The translations under genes were made by a program, and so were the position numbers. Below are positions 34,653 through 43,686 of a stretch of DNA of 64,000 nt, in pieces. How positions within the stretch are numbered: position 1 is the first letter of the stretch; the number at the start of each line of letters is the position of its first letter. The notes below the pieces were generated by a model. The model searched no databases, had not been told where the DNA came from, and saw nothing but the letters and a program-made list of their open reading frames with translations. The stretch comes from Alkaliphilus sp. NP8 (GTDB lineage Bacteria; Bacillota; Clostridia; Peptostreptococcales; Natronincolaceae). Location: NCBI GenBank assembly GCA_015978205.1, contig JADWMM010000001.1, positions 79,465-143,464 of the forward strand, read 5' to 3'.

Positions 34653-36446
34653 TTATTTAACAGGTATTAATATTTCTTGCGCTGGAAATATTAAATGAGG
34701 ATTATCTAAGCTATTGTACTCTGATAGTTTTTTCCAAGTTGTATTATGGCCTAATCCTATAGCATATAAAGTATCTCCACTTTTAACTACATATACTACT
34801 TCTTTAACTTCTTCTTCTACTTCTGGAGTTTGTTCTACTGGTTGTTCAGGCTCTACTACAGGTTCTTCAGGTTCTATTGTAGGCTCTTCTAGCTCTACAA
34901 CTTCTTCTTTTGCCTCTACTACTATTCTACCTTCAACACCAATATCTACTACTCCTATAGTTTCTATATGTTGATCTAATATTTCATCGAAACCAGAATA
35001 TTCTCCAATTATTTTACCGTTGCTTAAATTTTCATAACCATCTCCACCTACTGCCATAAAGTCATTTGTTGCTAGTGTATATGTTTTATTTACATCTACA
35101 GGCTCGTCTTGAATCATAAGGTCGTAAACTCTATTACCTGCTTCAGCATTTGGATTTATTTTAAATGTAGCTCCAGCAACGTGTGGGAATTTACCTTCTG
35201 CTGATGGATACCCTGAAACAGCATGCTCTAATGAGCTTAGTATATCTGCTCCACTTATTTGCATTTTAACACCATAATTACCAAATGGGAAAGTCGCTAA
35301 AACATGATTTTTAGTGATTTCACCTTCTGGAATAGATGCCCTTATACCTCCACCATTTGTTAAAGCCATATCTGCATTAGTTACTTCTAATAATGCATCT
35401 GTCATTAAGTTTCCTAAGTTTGACTCCCTAGTTCTTACTATTTCTCTTTCACCAACTAAGTCTACATTAGCTTCGCCTATAACTGTGGCTAGTTCCTTAT
35501 AATTTAATTCTTTTAATTCGTCAATACTTACTTTAACTGCATCATCTTCTACTAATGCTTCTGCTTCTTCTCTAGTAAATAAAGTAGGCTCAATTTTGGT
35601 TACTTCTCCATTTTCAAATTCAACAGTAATTTTTCCTACATTTTCTAAATGCTCTCCTGTTTGTACTATTAATGTATCGTTTACTAATAAACCTTCTTCA
35701 AAAGTACTATGACTATGTCCATCTACTATTAAATCTATGCCTTCTACTTGCTCTGCTATATCTGATGATTTTGGATCACTTTCTCCATCTAAACCAACAT
35801 GAGCTAAAGCAATAATCATATCTACTTCTTCTTCTTGTAATTTCTCTACCATTTCTGTAGCCTTAGCCACTGGATCTGTAATATCTACTCCTTCAGTATT
35901 TTTAGGGTTAGACTTGTACTTACTTTCTTCAGTAGTTACACCAAAAATACCAATTTTAATACCATTCATTTCTTTAACTATATATTCGTTTAGATCCATT
36001 TCCCCTTCCACAGGAATAACGTTTGCAGCTAAAATAGGGAACTCTGCCATTTCATTAAATTCCACTAATCTATGGTATCCATAATTAAAATCATGATTTC
36101 CTGGCACCATTGCATCGTACCCTACTTCATTCATAAACTTTACCATAGCTTCGCCATTAGAAAGTGTTGCTATTGGTAACCCGTGAGTAGTATCCCCTGC
36201 ATCTAAAAGTAATACATTAGGGTTGTCTGCCTTTAACTTTTTAACATATGTAGCTAATCTTGAAAACCCTATTGAAGAATCGTCTGCTTCTACTCTACTA
36301 TGTATGTCGTTAGTATGTACAATCGTAAGACTTACAGTATCTTCTCCATCTGCATACACAAAACTTTGAGCTGGCACTAACACCATACCAAATACTAGTG
36401 CTAATGACATAAAAAAACTAAATATTTTTTTGTTTCTCAAACTCAT
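34653..36446 (-). CDS. Secreted 5'-nucleotidase/UDP-sugar hydrolase family protein with C-terminal LysM
   Basis: A 597-residue exported metallophosphoesterase. After a signal peptide (IFSFFMSLALVFGMVLVPAQSFVYA) comes the calcineurin-like domain with the metal ligands in TNDIHSR, LLDAGDTTHG, VPGNHDFNYG, ALAHVGLD and VDGHSH (about 42-250). The 5'-nucleotidase C-terminal substrate domain follows (ESNLGNLMTDALLEVTNADMALTNGGGIRA, about 345-500), then a glutamate/proline linker and one LysM domain (YVVKSGDTLYAIGLGHNTTWKKL) that should tether it to peptidoglycan. It would release nucleosides or phosphate from extracellular nucleotides. The ATG has GGGGAGG upstream. The LysM wall anchor replaces the SLH or LPXTG anchors seen in some homologues. 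Confidence 0.93.
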   Translation of the reverse strand: MSLRNKKIFSFFMSLALVFGMVLVPAQSFVYADGEDTVSLTIVHTNDIHSRVEADDSSIGFSRLATYVKKLKADNPNVLLLDAGDTTHGLPIATLSNGEAMVKFMNEVGYDAMVPGNHDFNYGYHRLVEFNEMAEFPILAANVIPVEGEMDLNEYIVKEMNGIKIGIFGVTTEESKYKSNPKNTEGVDITDPVAKATEMVEKLQEEEVDMIIALAHVGLDGESDPKSSDIAEQVEGIDLIVDGHSHSTFEEGLLVNDTLIVQTGEHLENVGKITVEFENGEVTKIEPTLFTREEAEALVEDDAVKVSIDELKELNYKELATVIGEANVDLVGEREIVRTRESNLGNLMTDALLEVTNADMALTNGGGIRASIPEGEITKNHVLATFPFGNYGVKMQISGADILSSLEHAVSGYPSAEGKFPHVAGATFKINPNAEAGNRVYDLMIQDEPVDVNKTYTLATNDFMAVGGDGYENLSNGKIIGEYSGFDEILDQHIETIGVVDIGVEGRIVVEAKEEVVELEEPTIEPEEPVVEPEQPVEQTPEVEEEVKEVVYVVKSGDTLYAIGLGHNTTWKKLSEYNSLDNPHLIFPAQEILIPVK

Positions 36447-36593
36447 TTTTCTTCCTCCCCTTTTCCCTTTTCTTCTTATATATAATTATACTTACATAAT
36501 TATACTATTAAACCTTTTACTGTTATATTCTACGTTAATAATATTATCCCTTTATTATTTTATTTTAATTTCAGAATTTATAGATATTTAACA

Positions 36594-36651
36594 AAATAAA
36601 AAAAGAAACCCTAGGGCTTAGGATTTCTCCCTTACCTTTGGGTTTCTTTTA
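36594..36651 (-). terminator. Terminator after the S-layer gene
   Basis: Eleven-base-pair stem AAAAGAAACCC/GGGTTTCTTTT with a 28-base loop, followed on the minus strand by a T-rich tract. It is 26 bases beyond the stop codon. Confidence 0.75.
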
Positions 36652-36676
36652 TAAAGACTTCAGATAGTCATTTTAT

Positions 36677-39373
36677 TTATTTTTTAATAATTGTTACTAT
36701 CTTTCCATCTTTATATTCTACTAAGAATTTTTGAGTAGTTTTTTCTTCATCAGTTAATGTATTTAATATCACTAATTTATTACCAACTTCATCAGTACCT
36801 TCAAAGTATACAGTATCATTATCTACTTCTACAGTAGCAAACTTATCAGTAGTTTTACCATCTTCATCTTCTACTTCTACTTTGAATGTAACATCATAAT
36901 CTTTTACTTCGTATACAGTACCAGTAACTGTACCTTCACCATCTACATCTATTGGTTCATCAGTAGAAGGAGTACCTGCTGCATTTCCACCAATAACTAT
37001 ATAGTCAGCAAATCTGTTTGAATCATCTACTAAGTAGATAACTACTTTGTCACCTTCTTCAATTACTCTAAATCTTACTTCATCATAATCGTCAGTAGCA
37101 TCATATACTGCACCTTCACTAGTTAATTCATACTCATATCCGTCTTTGTCAGTGATAGTATTATTTGCTCTGTTAGTATCTTTAACTTCAACTTCTTTTG
37201 TTCTTAAAGCTGTATCTATCTTTGTAATTTCTTCATTTCTAACTTTAATTTCAACGATTTGATCTTCAATATCTGGTTTAGAAGTAATTTCATCTTCATC
37301 TGTTACGTATACTGATTTTTCACCTTCAACTTCGATAGTGATTTCCCACTCGTCTGAACCTCTTAAAGTTCTAACTTTAGTTACCATACCTCTGTATGTT
37401 TCTTTTTCTGCATCTGTATCTTCAGCCACAATAGCAGCTACTCTTCCATCTTCGTTAACATAAATTCTTCCTGCTATAACTTCTTCAAATTCTTCTAAAG
37501 CTTCCTCTAAAGTTAATACTTTGTAGTCTTCTAAGTCAGTTTCTCCATCAGCCCAGAAGATTAATGTAGAGTTTTGTAATCTGCTACCTTTAGCATACTT
37601 CTCATCTAATTCAATCTTTTCATTTTTAGCAGTGTCTATCTCTTTTTCTGTTAATTCAACTATGTCGTCGATGTCGCCATCTTCGTCAATTTCTACTTCA
37701 AGAACTATACCTGCATCAACTACATTTGCCCAGTCAGAAATATATTCTTTTGCATCTTTTTCTTCAATATCATATTCAACTACTTTTTCATCTTCGTTTA
37801 ATAAATCTAAAGTAAAGTAATCGTCTCCTCTATTTTGGTAACCTTTTGACTCTTCAACAACAAGTCTATAGTAAGAGTTAGTTGCTGTTTCTGCTCTTGA
37901 ACCAAGAATAAATACTAATTCATCAGTTCTGCTTAAGAAAAATTCTACAGCTTCTTCTTCTTCTTGCATATCATTAAGAATATCTACATCTAAATTATCG
38001 AATTCTCCAGCATCTAAGTACTTAGCATCAAAATCAGCATTGAAGTCATATCTATCTCCTTCAATTTTAACTTCACCTTCGTAAATTCTTTCAATTTCAC
38101 CTTCGTTAGCATTGTTATAAACTTCTGCATACTCTTCGTCAAAGTTGTAGAACACTACATCATTTTCTTCAAGTTCATCTACAGAAATTGTCTTACCGTC
38201 TTTAACGATTGTAAAGTCTTCAACATCTAAATCGTCACTTTTATCATGTTGGTAAATCATGTTGTCATCCACTTTTTCAACTACGATAAAGTCTTCTAAG
38301 TTATATACAGAAATAAACACAACTTCACCTTTATCTTCAACTACTTTACCATATTCATATATAGCGTCTTCTTTAAGATCTTCTACATCTTCTTCGCTAC
38401 CATTGATAAATACAATTGTATCATCTGTTAATTCATACTCATCTTCAGCATCGATTAATTCAATTTCACCATCATCGTTTCTTGATATTTCTTTAGTTAC
38501 TTCTACAGCATCGTATAATGCTTCTTCATCTAACTCATAAGTTACAACTTCGTCTCCATCTACCCAAAGAATTATTTCTAATCCGTGAGCTTCTGCAAAG
38601 TCAAAACCTTCTTCTACTTCGTATTCTTCTCCATCTGCAAGTTCTATTGTAAGATCATCTGCATCGAAGTCTACTACTCTGTTGTCTTCGTCAATTCTGT
38701 CATATCCTAATTGACCTAATAAAGTTTTTCCTTCTTTAACTTTATATTCCTTGTCATCACCGTATCCAACTTGCTCCATCATGTCAACTGTTAAAGCGTT
38801 GTCTAATAATTGGAATACAGCTCCTCTTGTTGAAGCTACACCTTGGAATGCTGTTACATTATCATCAAGGTCTAAGTCTTGCTCAGCTACTACTAAGTAT
38901 CCGATAGGGTATCCACCTTTATCTTCTGCAGCTGGCTTGTATCCTAAAGCTCTTACAATCATTGTAACCGCTTGCTCGTAAGTGATTTTTTCAGCAGGTC
39001 CGAACATTCCGTTACCATGACCTTCAATGTAACCTAATCTGCTTGCTACGTTGATAGCTCCACTAGCCCACTCGTATCCAGCTTCTACTGTTACGTCTGT
39101 AAACTGAGTGTCACCTTTTGCTGCATCAGCAGAGTTCTCTAAACCTAAAGCTCTTACTAATAATACAGCAAACTCTGCTCTTGTAATCTCTCCATCTGGG
39201 TTTACTGTACCGTCCTCGTAACCTTCCACTATTTCTAAATCGTTTAGTCTTTCAATAGCTTCTTGGTTTTCATGTCCTTCAACATCGCTAAGTGCTGGAG
39301 CATCAGCAAAAGCCATACCAAAGCTACCTAACGCCATTGAAAGCGCAAGTACTAATGATAATACTTTCTTCAT
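36677..39373 (-). CDS. SLH-domain surface (S-layer-type) protein
   Basis: An 898-residue exported protein with a signal peptide (VLSLVLALSMALGSFGMAFA). It has two clear S-layer homology motifs (about 28-75, VEGYEDGTVNPDGEITRAEFAVLLVRALG; about 88-145, GYIEGHGNGMFGPAEKITYEQAVTMIVRALG) plus a degenerate third (TRGAVFQLLDNAL, about 180-195); these bind pyruvylated wall polymer. The remaining 700 residues form a repetitive, very acidic beta-rich region without a catalytic motif. Size, composition, strong promoter and long leader fit an abundant S-layer protein. ATG preceded by AAAAGGAGG. Monocistronic. Acidic surface proteins are common in alkaliphiles and halophiles; that is only suggestive of habitat. 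Confidence 0.92.
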   Translation of the reverse strand: MKKVLSLVLALSMALGSFGMAFADAPALSDVEGHENQEAIERLNDLEIVEGYEDGTVNPDGEITRAEFAVLLVRALGLENSADAAKGDTQFTDVTVEAGYEWASGAINVASRLGYIEGHGNGMFGPAEKITYEQAVTMIVRALGYKPAAEDKGGYPIGYLVVAEQDLDLDDNVTAFQGVASTRGAVFQLLDNALTVDMMEQVGYGDDKEYKVKEGKTLLGQLGYDRIDEDNRVVDFDADDLTIELADGEEYEVEEGFDFAEAHGLEIILWVDGDEVVTYELDEEALYDAVEVTKEISRNDDGEIELIDAEDEYELTDDTIVFINGSEEDVEDLKEDAIYEYGKVVEDKGEVVFISVYNLEDFIVVEKVDDNMIYQHDKSDDLDVEDFTIVKDGKTISVDELEENDVVFYNFDEEYAEVYNNANEGEIERIYEGEVKIEGDRYDFNADFDAKYLDAGEFDNLDVDILNDMQEEEEAVEFFLSRTDELVFILGSRAETATNSYYRLVVEESKGYQNRGDDYFTLDLLNEDEKVVEYDIEEKDAKEYISDWANVVDAGIVLEVEIDEDGDIDDIVELTEKEIDTAKNEKIELDEKYAKGSRLQNSTLIFWADGETDLEDYKVLTLEEALEEFEEVIAGRIYVNEDGRVAAIVAEDTDAEKETYRGMVTKVRTLRGSDEWEITIEVEGEKSVYVTDEDEITSKPDIEDQIVEIKVRNEEITKIDTALRTKEVEVKDTNRANNTITDKDGYEYELTSEGAVYDATDDYDEVRFRVIEEGDKVVIYLVDDSNRFADYIVIGGNAAGTPSTDEPIDVDGEGTVTGTVYEVKDYDVTFKVEVEDEDGKTTDKFATVEVDNDTVYFEGTDEVGNKLVILNTLTDEEKTTQKFLVEYKDGKIVTIIKK

Positions 39374-39526
39374 TATGTGTTCCTCCTTTTGATATTAAAT
39401 TCTTTTTTTATGGGTGGGTTTAAAATACTTTTAAGCTATACCGTAACCCCTCTCCACTAAAACCGGTCAGCTTTAAATTATATAGATGCGATCACCATTT
39501 AGTATGTAATGTCACCGCATACTATA
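39374..39526 (-). promoter_or_regulatory. Structured 5' leader of the S-layer gene (possible regulatory RNA)
   Basis: About 150 bases from the predicted start site to the ATG. Hairpin 1 (39486-39520) pairs ATGCG with CGCAT, contains a near-symmetric GTGA/GTGAT internal loop, then pairs CATT with AATG. An alternative 7-bp stem pairs TAGTATG (39518-39524) with CATACTA (39500-39506) and is incompatible with hairpin 1. Hairpin 2 (39433-39473) pairs AAGCT/AGCTT and ACCG/CGGT around a 20-base loop whose GGGTT could also pair with AACCC near 39416-39420. It matches no riboswitch consensus that I know. Confidence 0.5.
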
Positions 39527-39532
39527 ACTTGA

Positions 39533-39561
39533 ATTATATCATCGACCTATTACTTGGTCAA
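39533..39561 (-). promoter_or_regulatory. Strong sigma-A promoter of the S-layer gene
   Basis: Minus-strand TTGACC, exact 17-base spacer, perfect TATAAT. It is embedded in a non-coding stretch between spoIIE and the S-layer gene. Confidence 0.8.
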
Positions 39562-39810
39562 TGAAAAAATGAAGATTGTAACATAACTGTAATATAAAAT
39601 GCTACTGCTATTTAGGATTATTTCAATAACAACCTTCACACTAAACATTATACACAAAATTATGTATAATTACTATTACAGTATTATTACAAATTTTTTC
39701 ATCTTTATTACTATCACATTTAATAGTAAAAATCGACAATATAATTCGGATACTTTATATTCTATTCTACGCCCTCTAAAAAAATCCTGCTTGTATATAA
39801 ATTTTTTTTC
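39562..39810. other. AT-rich non-coding spacer upstream of the S-layer promoter
   Basis: The gene-free stretch 39374-39914 holds, in order, the S-layer leader, its promoter, this spacer and the spoIIE terminator. In the spacer I see no convincing gene; one short plus-strand frame of 73 codons has no good ribosome site and strongly AT-driven composition. Confidence 0.5.
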
Positions 39811-39878
39811 AAAAAAATAAAACAACCCCTTCTTCAGTAATATTCCATTAGGTAATATTCTGTAAGTAGGAGTTGTAA
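39811..39878 (-). terminator. Terminator after spoIIE
   Basis: Long imperfect hairpin: ACAACTCCTACTTACAG pairs with the complementary CTGAAGAAGGGGTTGT region, with AATATT/AATATT inside. It is followed on the minus strand by TTTTATTTTTTT. Confidence 0.78.
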
Positions 39879-39914
39879 AGCTGCGTAATTTATTTTAATT
39901 ATACTTAACTTGTA

Positions 39915-42314
39915 TTAAGCTTCCCAAATCTTTGTTACTAATACTGTTAAATCGTCAGTTGCTATATTTTCTGTAAACTGCATAGCCTTATGAAGTATTC
40001 CATCTGCTATTTCCTGTGGATTTAATGACATACTATTTCTTAGATAGTCTGTAAGCCAGCGCTCTCCTTCTTTTTGGTTAGAGTCTATAATTCCATCTGA
40101 AATGGTAATTATAATATCTCCGTCTTCTAAGTTTTGTATATTTCCTTCTATTTGTATATCGTTTAAAATCCCTATTGGTAAAGTGGACGATCTAATTTCT
40201 TCTATAACTCCATTTTTCCTTTTTATAAAGCTTGGTGAGCTACCTATTTTAATGAAATCTGCAGTTCCATTATATAAATCTATTAATGCCATATCTAAAC
40301 TAGCAAACATTTCATCGCTTGACTTTAACATTAGCATAGAGTTAATAGTATTAATTGCTATTTCTCTATTAAATCCTGCTTCCATCATTTTTTCTAGCAT
40401 ATTTATTGTAGCACTTGACTGTACATGAGCTTTTTCTCCACTGCCCATTCCATCGCTAAGGGCTGTCATATACTGTCCATTTTTAAATTCCATAAATGTG
40501 TGGCTATCTCCACATAGTTTATTGCCTTCTTTAACCGCTACAGCTGACTTTGTATACGCAACATATTTATTTGCCTCTACTAAAGTAAAGCTACATTTAT
40601 CTTTAGAATTATATCTATTGCAACCAGAATGTTTTTTAGTAAGCTTTGTACCTACAGCTTGAGAAATTACAGGTATAAAGCTTTCACTACAAGCATCACG
40701 ATTATAGCACTGCTTTTTTTCTATAACTATTTCTAAATTATCCTCTTCATTAGATACCATTATATTTTTAGCTGTAAGTCCTGCTTTATCTAATGCAACA
40801 TATATTTCATCTTCTAAATCTACATCGAATTCTATTTGTTTTTCAACAGTATTTGCTAGTTCGTCCATTATACTAGATACTCCTTTTAACTGCTGACCTA
40901 CTAGCTCTCTACTTTCAATTAACTTTTGTTTCCACGTCATATTCAAATAACTAATTTCATACAAATGTGACATTTGCTCTACAACTGCTTTTGGCCTAAT
41001 ACACCTTTTTTTCAAATCATGTGGCATATAGTCTTTATTAACTACTCCCTTTTCTTCTATATTTATTAACATATCTAACATAGATTGATAAGTAGTGTTA
41101 AAGTTTTTATCCCAACAGCTTCTTTTCATACCACAGCTGTAGCAAGCATTATTCGCTACTTTTTCTATTATTTTTGATAAATCGTCATTAGCAAATATGC
41201 TTTGTTTTTCTGATATTTCTTGAAAAGTGACTGAAAGTTCATTGAAAGCTGTTGCGCATTCGCTAAGTCTTTCATATGTAAGTTTTTGAATTCTATCGCT
41301 ATGACTTTTGTTAGAGTTTAAAATGCCTGTACGTGTGTTACAGAACTTTTCCATTTGTGTAATAATACCATTTGGTATAAGTAGAAATAAAACAAACGCT
41401 ACTAAAACTTCTTTAAATTGAATAAAGATTTCGTAATAACCGTTAATATAAAACGTTAGTATAGCATTTCCTACTAAAAATCCAAATGCTGATCCTATTT
41501 TTCCTATATCTTTAAATATACCAGCTAGCAGTCCAGAAAATCCGAATATTCCTATAATAACTGGTGTACTTCCAGTAGACATGCTAGTTATTAGCCCTAA
41601 AGTTATACCTACAGATGAACCTATACTTGCTCCTCCGTTATATGCAAATATAATTGTTATTAGAATTCCCAATATATTTCTAAGAGAAAGACCTAATATG
41701 GATATTTCTTTGATTCCTGATAATACCAAAGATGTAAGTATTGCTATACAAATAATTTCTTCTGCTGAAAGTATTTTTCTATTGTTATTTTGTAATGCTA
41801 TAGGTATAGCATACGATGAAATATATACTACTACGAATATTACTACTCCTTCAAAACCTAGCATTATCCAATCGTATAAATAAAATCCTGTAAAGGCTAA
41901 AAATAATCCTGCTGTTATTATATAGGCTCCACTTGCTATTAATGATGCTTTAAATGTTTTCATCTTTCTTAGGTCTAATACATATTGAAATAAAAAATAT
42001 ACCATTGCAAGTGCAAATCCATAAGGAATACTGCCTGAAAATCCTTGTACTGTAACAATACCTATAAATGTAGTTATTCCTGCAAGACCATACTTACGAT
42101 CTTTTTGACTAATTGCAGCAAAGAAAGCTATTCCAAAAGGGGTTAATCCTTCTAATATGCCTGCCCTACCTAACAAAAATGCTACTATATGTAAAAAAGC
42201 TATATTGCTATTAATATTAGGCAGCGGAATATTCTTTGTTTTAGATACAGGCTTTACACTCTCTAGTTCCACATAACTTCTTTTGTATGGGATTATATTT
42301 GGTTTGTCCGACAT
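39915..42314 (-). CDS. spoIIE: Stage II sporulation protein E (serine phosphatase)
   Basis: A 799-residue SpoIIE. The N-terminal third (about 45-320) holds about ten membrane helices that place it at the polar septum; a central region (about 325-575) mediates oligomerisation and FtsZ contact; the C-terminal PP2C-type phosphatase carries the metal-binding ALSDGMGSGEKA motif (about 610-621) and ITISDGIIDS. It dephosphorylates SpoIIAA to release sigma-F in the forespore. Full family length. ATG with GGAAGG upstream. Three Spo0A-like boxes at 21-bp steps lie 143-192 bases upstream, consistent with Spo0A control at the onset of sporulation as known in Bacillus subtilis. The terminator at 39811-39878 ends the unit. 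Confidence 0.97.
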   Translation of the reverse strand: MSDKPNIIPYKRSYVELESVKPVSKTKNIPLPNINSNIAFLHIVAFLLGRAGILEGLTPFGIAFFAAISQKDRKYGLAGITTFIGIVTVQGFSGSIPYGFALAMVYFLFQYVLDLRKMKTFKASLIASGAYIITAGLFLAFTGFYLYDWIMLGFEGVVIFVVVYISSYAIPIALQNNNRKILSAEEIICIAILTSLVLSGIKEISILGLSLRNILGILITIIFAYNGGASIGSSVGITLGLITSMSTGSTPVIIGIFGFSGLLAGIFKDIGKIGSAFGFLVGNAILTFYINGYYEIFIQFKEVLVAFVLFLLIPNGIITQMEKFCNTRTGILNSNKSHSDRIQKLTYERLSECATAFNELSVTFQEISEKQSIFANDDLSKIIEKVANNACYSCGMKRSCWDKNFNTTYQSMLDMLINIEEKGVVNKDYMPHDLKKRCIRPKAVVEQMSHLYEISYLNMTWKQKLIESRELVGQQLKGVSSIMDELANTVEKQIEFDVDLEDEIYVALDKAGLTAKNIMVSNEEDNLEIVIEKKQCYNRDACSESFIPVISQAVGTKLTKKHSGCNRYNSKDKCSFTLVEANKYVAYTKSAVAVKEGNKLCGDSHTFMEFKNGQYMTALSDGMGSGEKAHVQSSATINMLEKMMEAGFNREIAINTINSMLMLKSSDEMFASLDMALIDLYNGTADFIKIGSSPSFIKRKNGVIEEIRSSTLPIGILNDIQIEGNIQNLEDGDIIITISDGIIDSNQKEGERWLTDYLRNSMSLNPQEIADGILHKAMQFTENIATDDLTVLVTKIWEA

Positions 42315-42692
42315 ATTAACACCTTCCTATATAAATAATTAAACCATATAAACCAATGGAATGCTTATATCGACCATCTGATTTCTAATAGTTTTATTAT
42401 CTTAGTCTTTATAGAAAGTTTACCAAACATGTCATGAGAGTTTTGTCGTGATTAGTGGACAAACTCTAAAAAGTTTTAGACAATTAACATAATGTTTTAG
42501 ACAATTTATTTCAAATATATTGTGCAGAATACATATTATATATACTATATGTATTAGTTTTGAATTTTAACACCTGTTTATTTGACGATAGGTGTTACTA
42601 CATGCAGAAAAGTTTTTGAATAATTTTTAAAGCTAATATATATACTGATAGATTAGAAATTTTTGATACTAAATGAGTCTTCATAAAAATTT
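42315..42692. other. Long regulatory intergenic region between ppx/gppA and spoIIE
   Basis: Holds the spoIIE promoter region. Minus-strand candidates are ATGACA, 16 bases, TATAAA near 42409-42436, and a GATAAT near 42401. The three Spo0A-like boxes lie further upstream. I see no open reading frame with a ribosome site and no clear terminator for the ppx/gppA gene. Confidence 0.5.
42457..42506 (-). promoter_or_regulatory. Three tandem Spo0A-like boxes at 21-bp spacing upstream of spoIIE
   Basis: On the minus strand AATTGTCTAAAAC occurs twice (42494-42506 and 42473-42485), exactly 21 bases apart. A third related core, GTTTGTCC (42457-42464), follows another 21 bases on. The core TTGTCTAA is close to the known 0A box (TTGTCGAA-type). 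Identical spacing by two helical turns would place bound dimers on one DNA face. Confidence 0.65.
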
Positions 42693-43613
42693 TTAATCTG
42701 TTTTTTCATAAACTAGTCCTTCTAAGTTATCGTATTCACTAACTGTAATTTGTTCTAATCCTAAGTTTTCCATTACTACAGAAAGAATTGTAATACCAGC
42801 TAATATTATATCTGCTCTTTTAGGATGTATTCCTTTAAGCTTTTTTATTTCTTCTACTTTTAATTTTAGTAACTTTTCTTTTAAATGAATTATTTTTTTA
42901 AATGTTAGTTTATAGTTATGAACTTTTTGAGGATCGTATGGTTCTAATTCTTGATGTAATGATGCAAGGGTAGTTATCGTTCCGCCTATACCTATTAAAT
43001 TATAATTAGTATTTATAGTATTAGAAACTTGTCCCAATCCCCCCATTACTTCTTCTTTTATGGCTTCTTCTAATTTGTTACATTCTGATAAGCTAACTGG
43101 ATTTGTAGTTATATGTCTTTCTGTCATTCGTACTGCTCCTATATTTAAACTTTTAGCTTCTTTTAATTTAGACCCTTCTCCTAATATAAGCTCTGTACTT
43201 CCACCACCTATATCTATAACTACTATAGAACTACTGTTTTTTAATCCTGCTACTACTCCTTTATACCCTAAAGAAGCTTCTTCTTCTCCGCTTATTATCT
43301 TTATATCTACTCCACTTTCTTCATAAGCTCTTTTTATAAATTCAGATCCATTTTTTGCATCTCTTACTGCGCTAGTTGCCATTGCTAGTGTTTTTTCTGC
43401 ACCGTACTCTTTTGCTTGTTGTGCAAATTTATTTAAAGCATGTATATTTCTCACTATACCTTCTTCACTTATCTTTCTGTCTTTATCTACTGAACTACCT
43501 ATACGTGTAGTATTTATATATTTTTGTCTTTTAACTATTTTTCCATTTTCTATACCTGCTAATAATAGCCTCATAGAATTTGTACCTATATCTATAGCAG
43601 CATATTTTTTCAT
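42693..43613 (-). CDS. Ppx/GppA-family exopolyphosphatase
   Basis: A 306-residue ASKHA-fold phosphatase of the Ppx/GppA family, hydrolysing polyphosphate or pppGpp. It has the two phosphate-loop motifs (AAIDIGTNSMRLLLAG at the N-terminus and IVVIDIGGGSTELILG, about 130-145), the adenosine motif (GIGGTITTLASLH) and catalytic acidic residues in GEEEASLGYKGV. Only the two catalytic domains are present; the C-terminal HD-like part of long Ppx enzymes is absent, as in many Firmicutes. The ATG has AGGAGGAG upstream. It lies between yabR and spoIIE, a common clostridial order. Confidence 0.93.
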   Translation of the reverse strand: MKKYAAIDIGTNSMRLLLAGIENGKIVKRQKYINTTRIGSSVDKDRKISEEGIVRNIHALNKFAQQAKEYGAEKTLAMATSAVRDAKNGSEFIKRAYEESGVDIKIISGEEEASLGYKGVVAGLKNSSSIVVIDIGGGSTELILGEGSKLKEAKSLNIGAVRMTERHITTNPVSLSECNKLEEAIKEEVMGGLGQVSNTINTNYNLIGIGGTITTLASLHQELEPYDPQKVHNYKLTFKKIIHLKEKLLKLKVEEIKKLKGIHPKRADIILAGITILSVVMENLGLEQITVSEYDNLEGLVYEKTD

Positions 43614-43654
43614 ATGTATCTCCTCCTTTATAAATCTTATTGAAATAATATATA

Positions 43655-43684
43655 ATTAAAAAACCAGGGTTTCCCCTGGTTGCT
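43655..43684 (-). terminator. Terminator after the S1-domain gene
   Basis: Eight-base-pair GC-rich stem AACCAGGG/CCCTGGTT with a four-base loop (43662-43681) and a T-run on the minus strand, two bases beyond the stop codon region. Confidence 0.85.
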
Positions 43685-43686
43685 TT

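Noticed and set aside
39374..39526. S-layer leader as a c-di-GMP-I riboswitch
   Set aside because: A GGGGTTACGG stretch resembles the end of that motif, but the GACGCAAAGCC core, the tetraloop and its receptor are absent, so only an unclassified structured leader is claimed.
39599..39820. 73-codon plus-strand frame between the S-layer gene and spoIIE
   Set aside because: No Shine-Dalgarno sequence, AT-driven composition, and overlap with the start of the spoIIE terminator.
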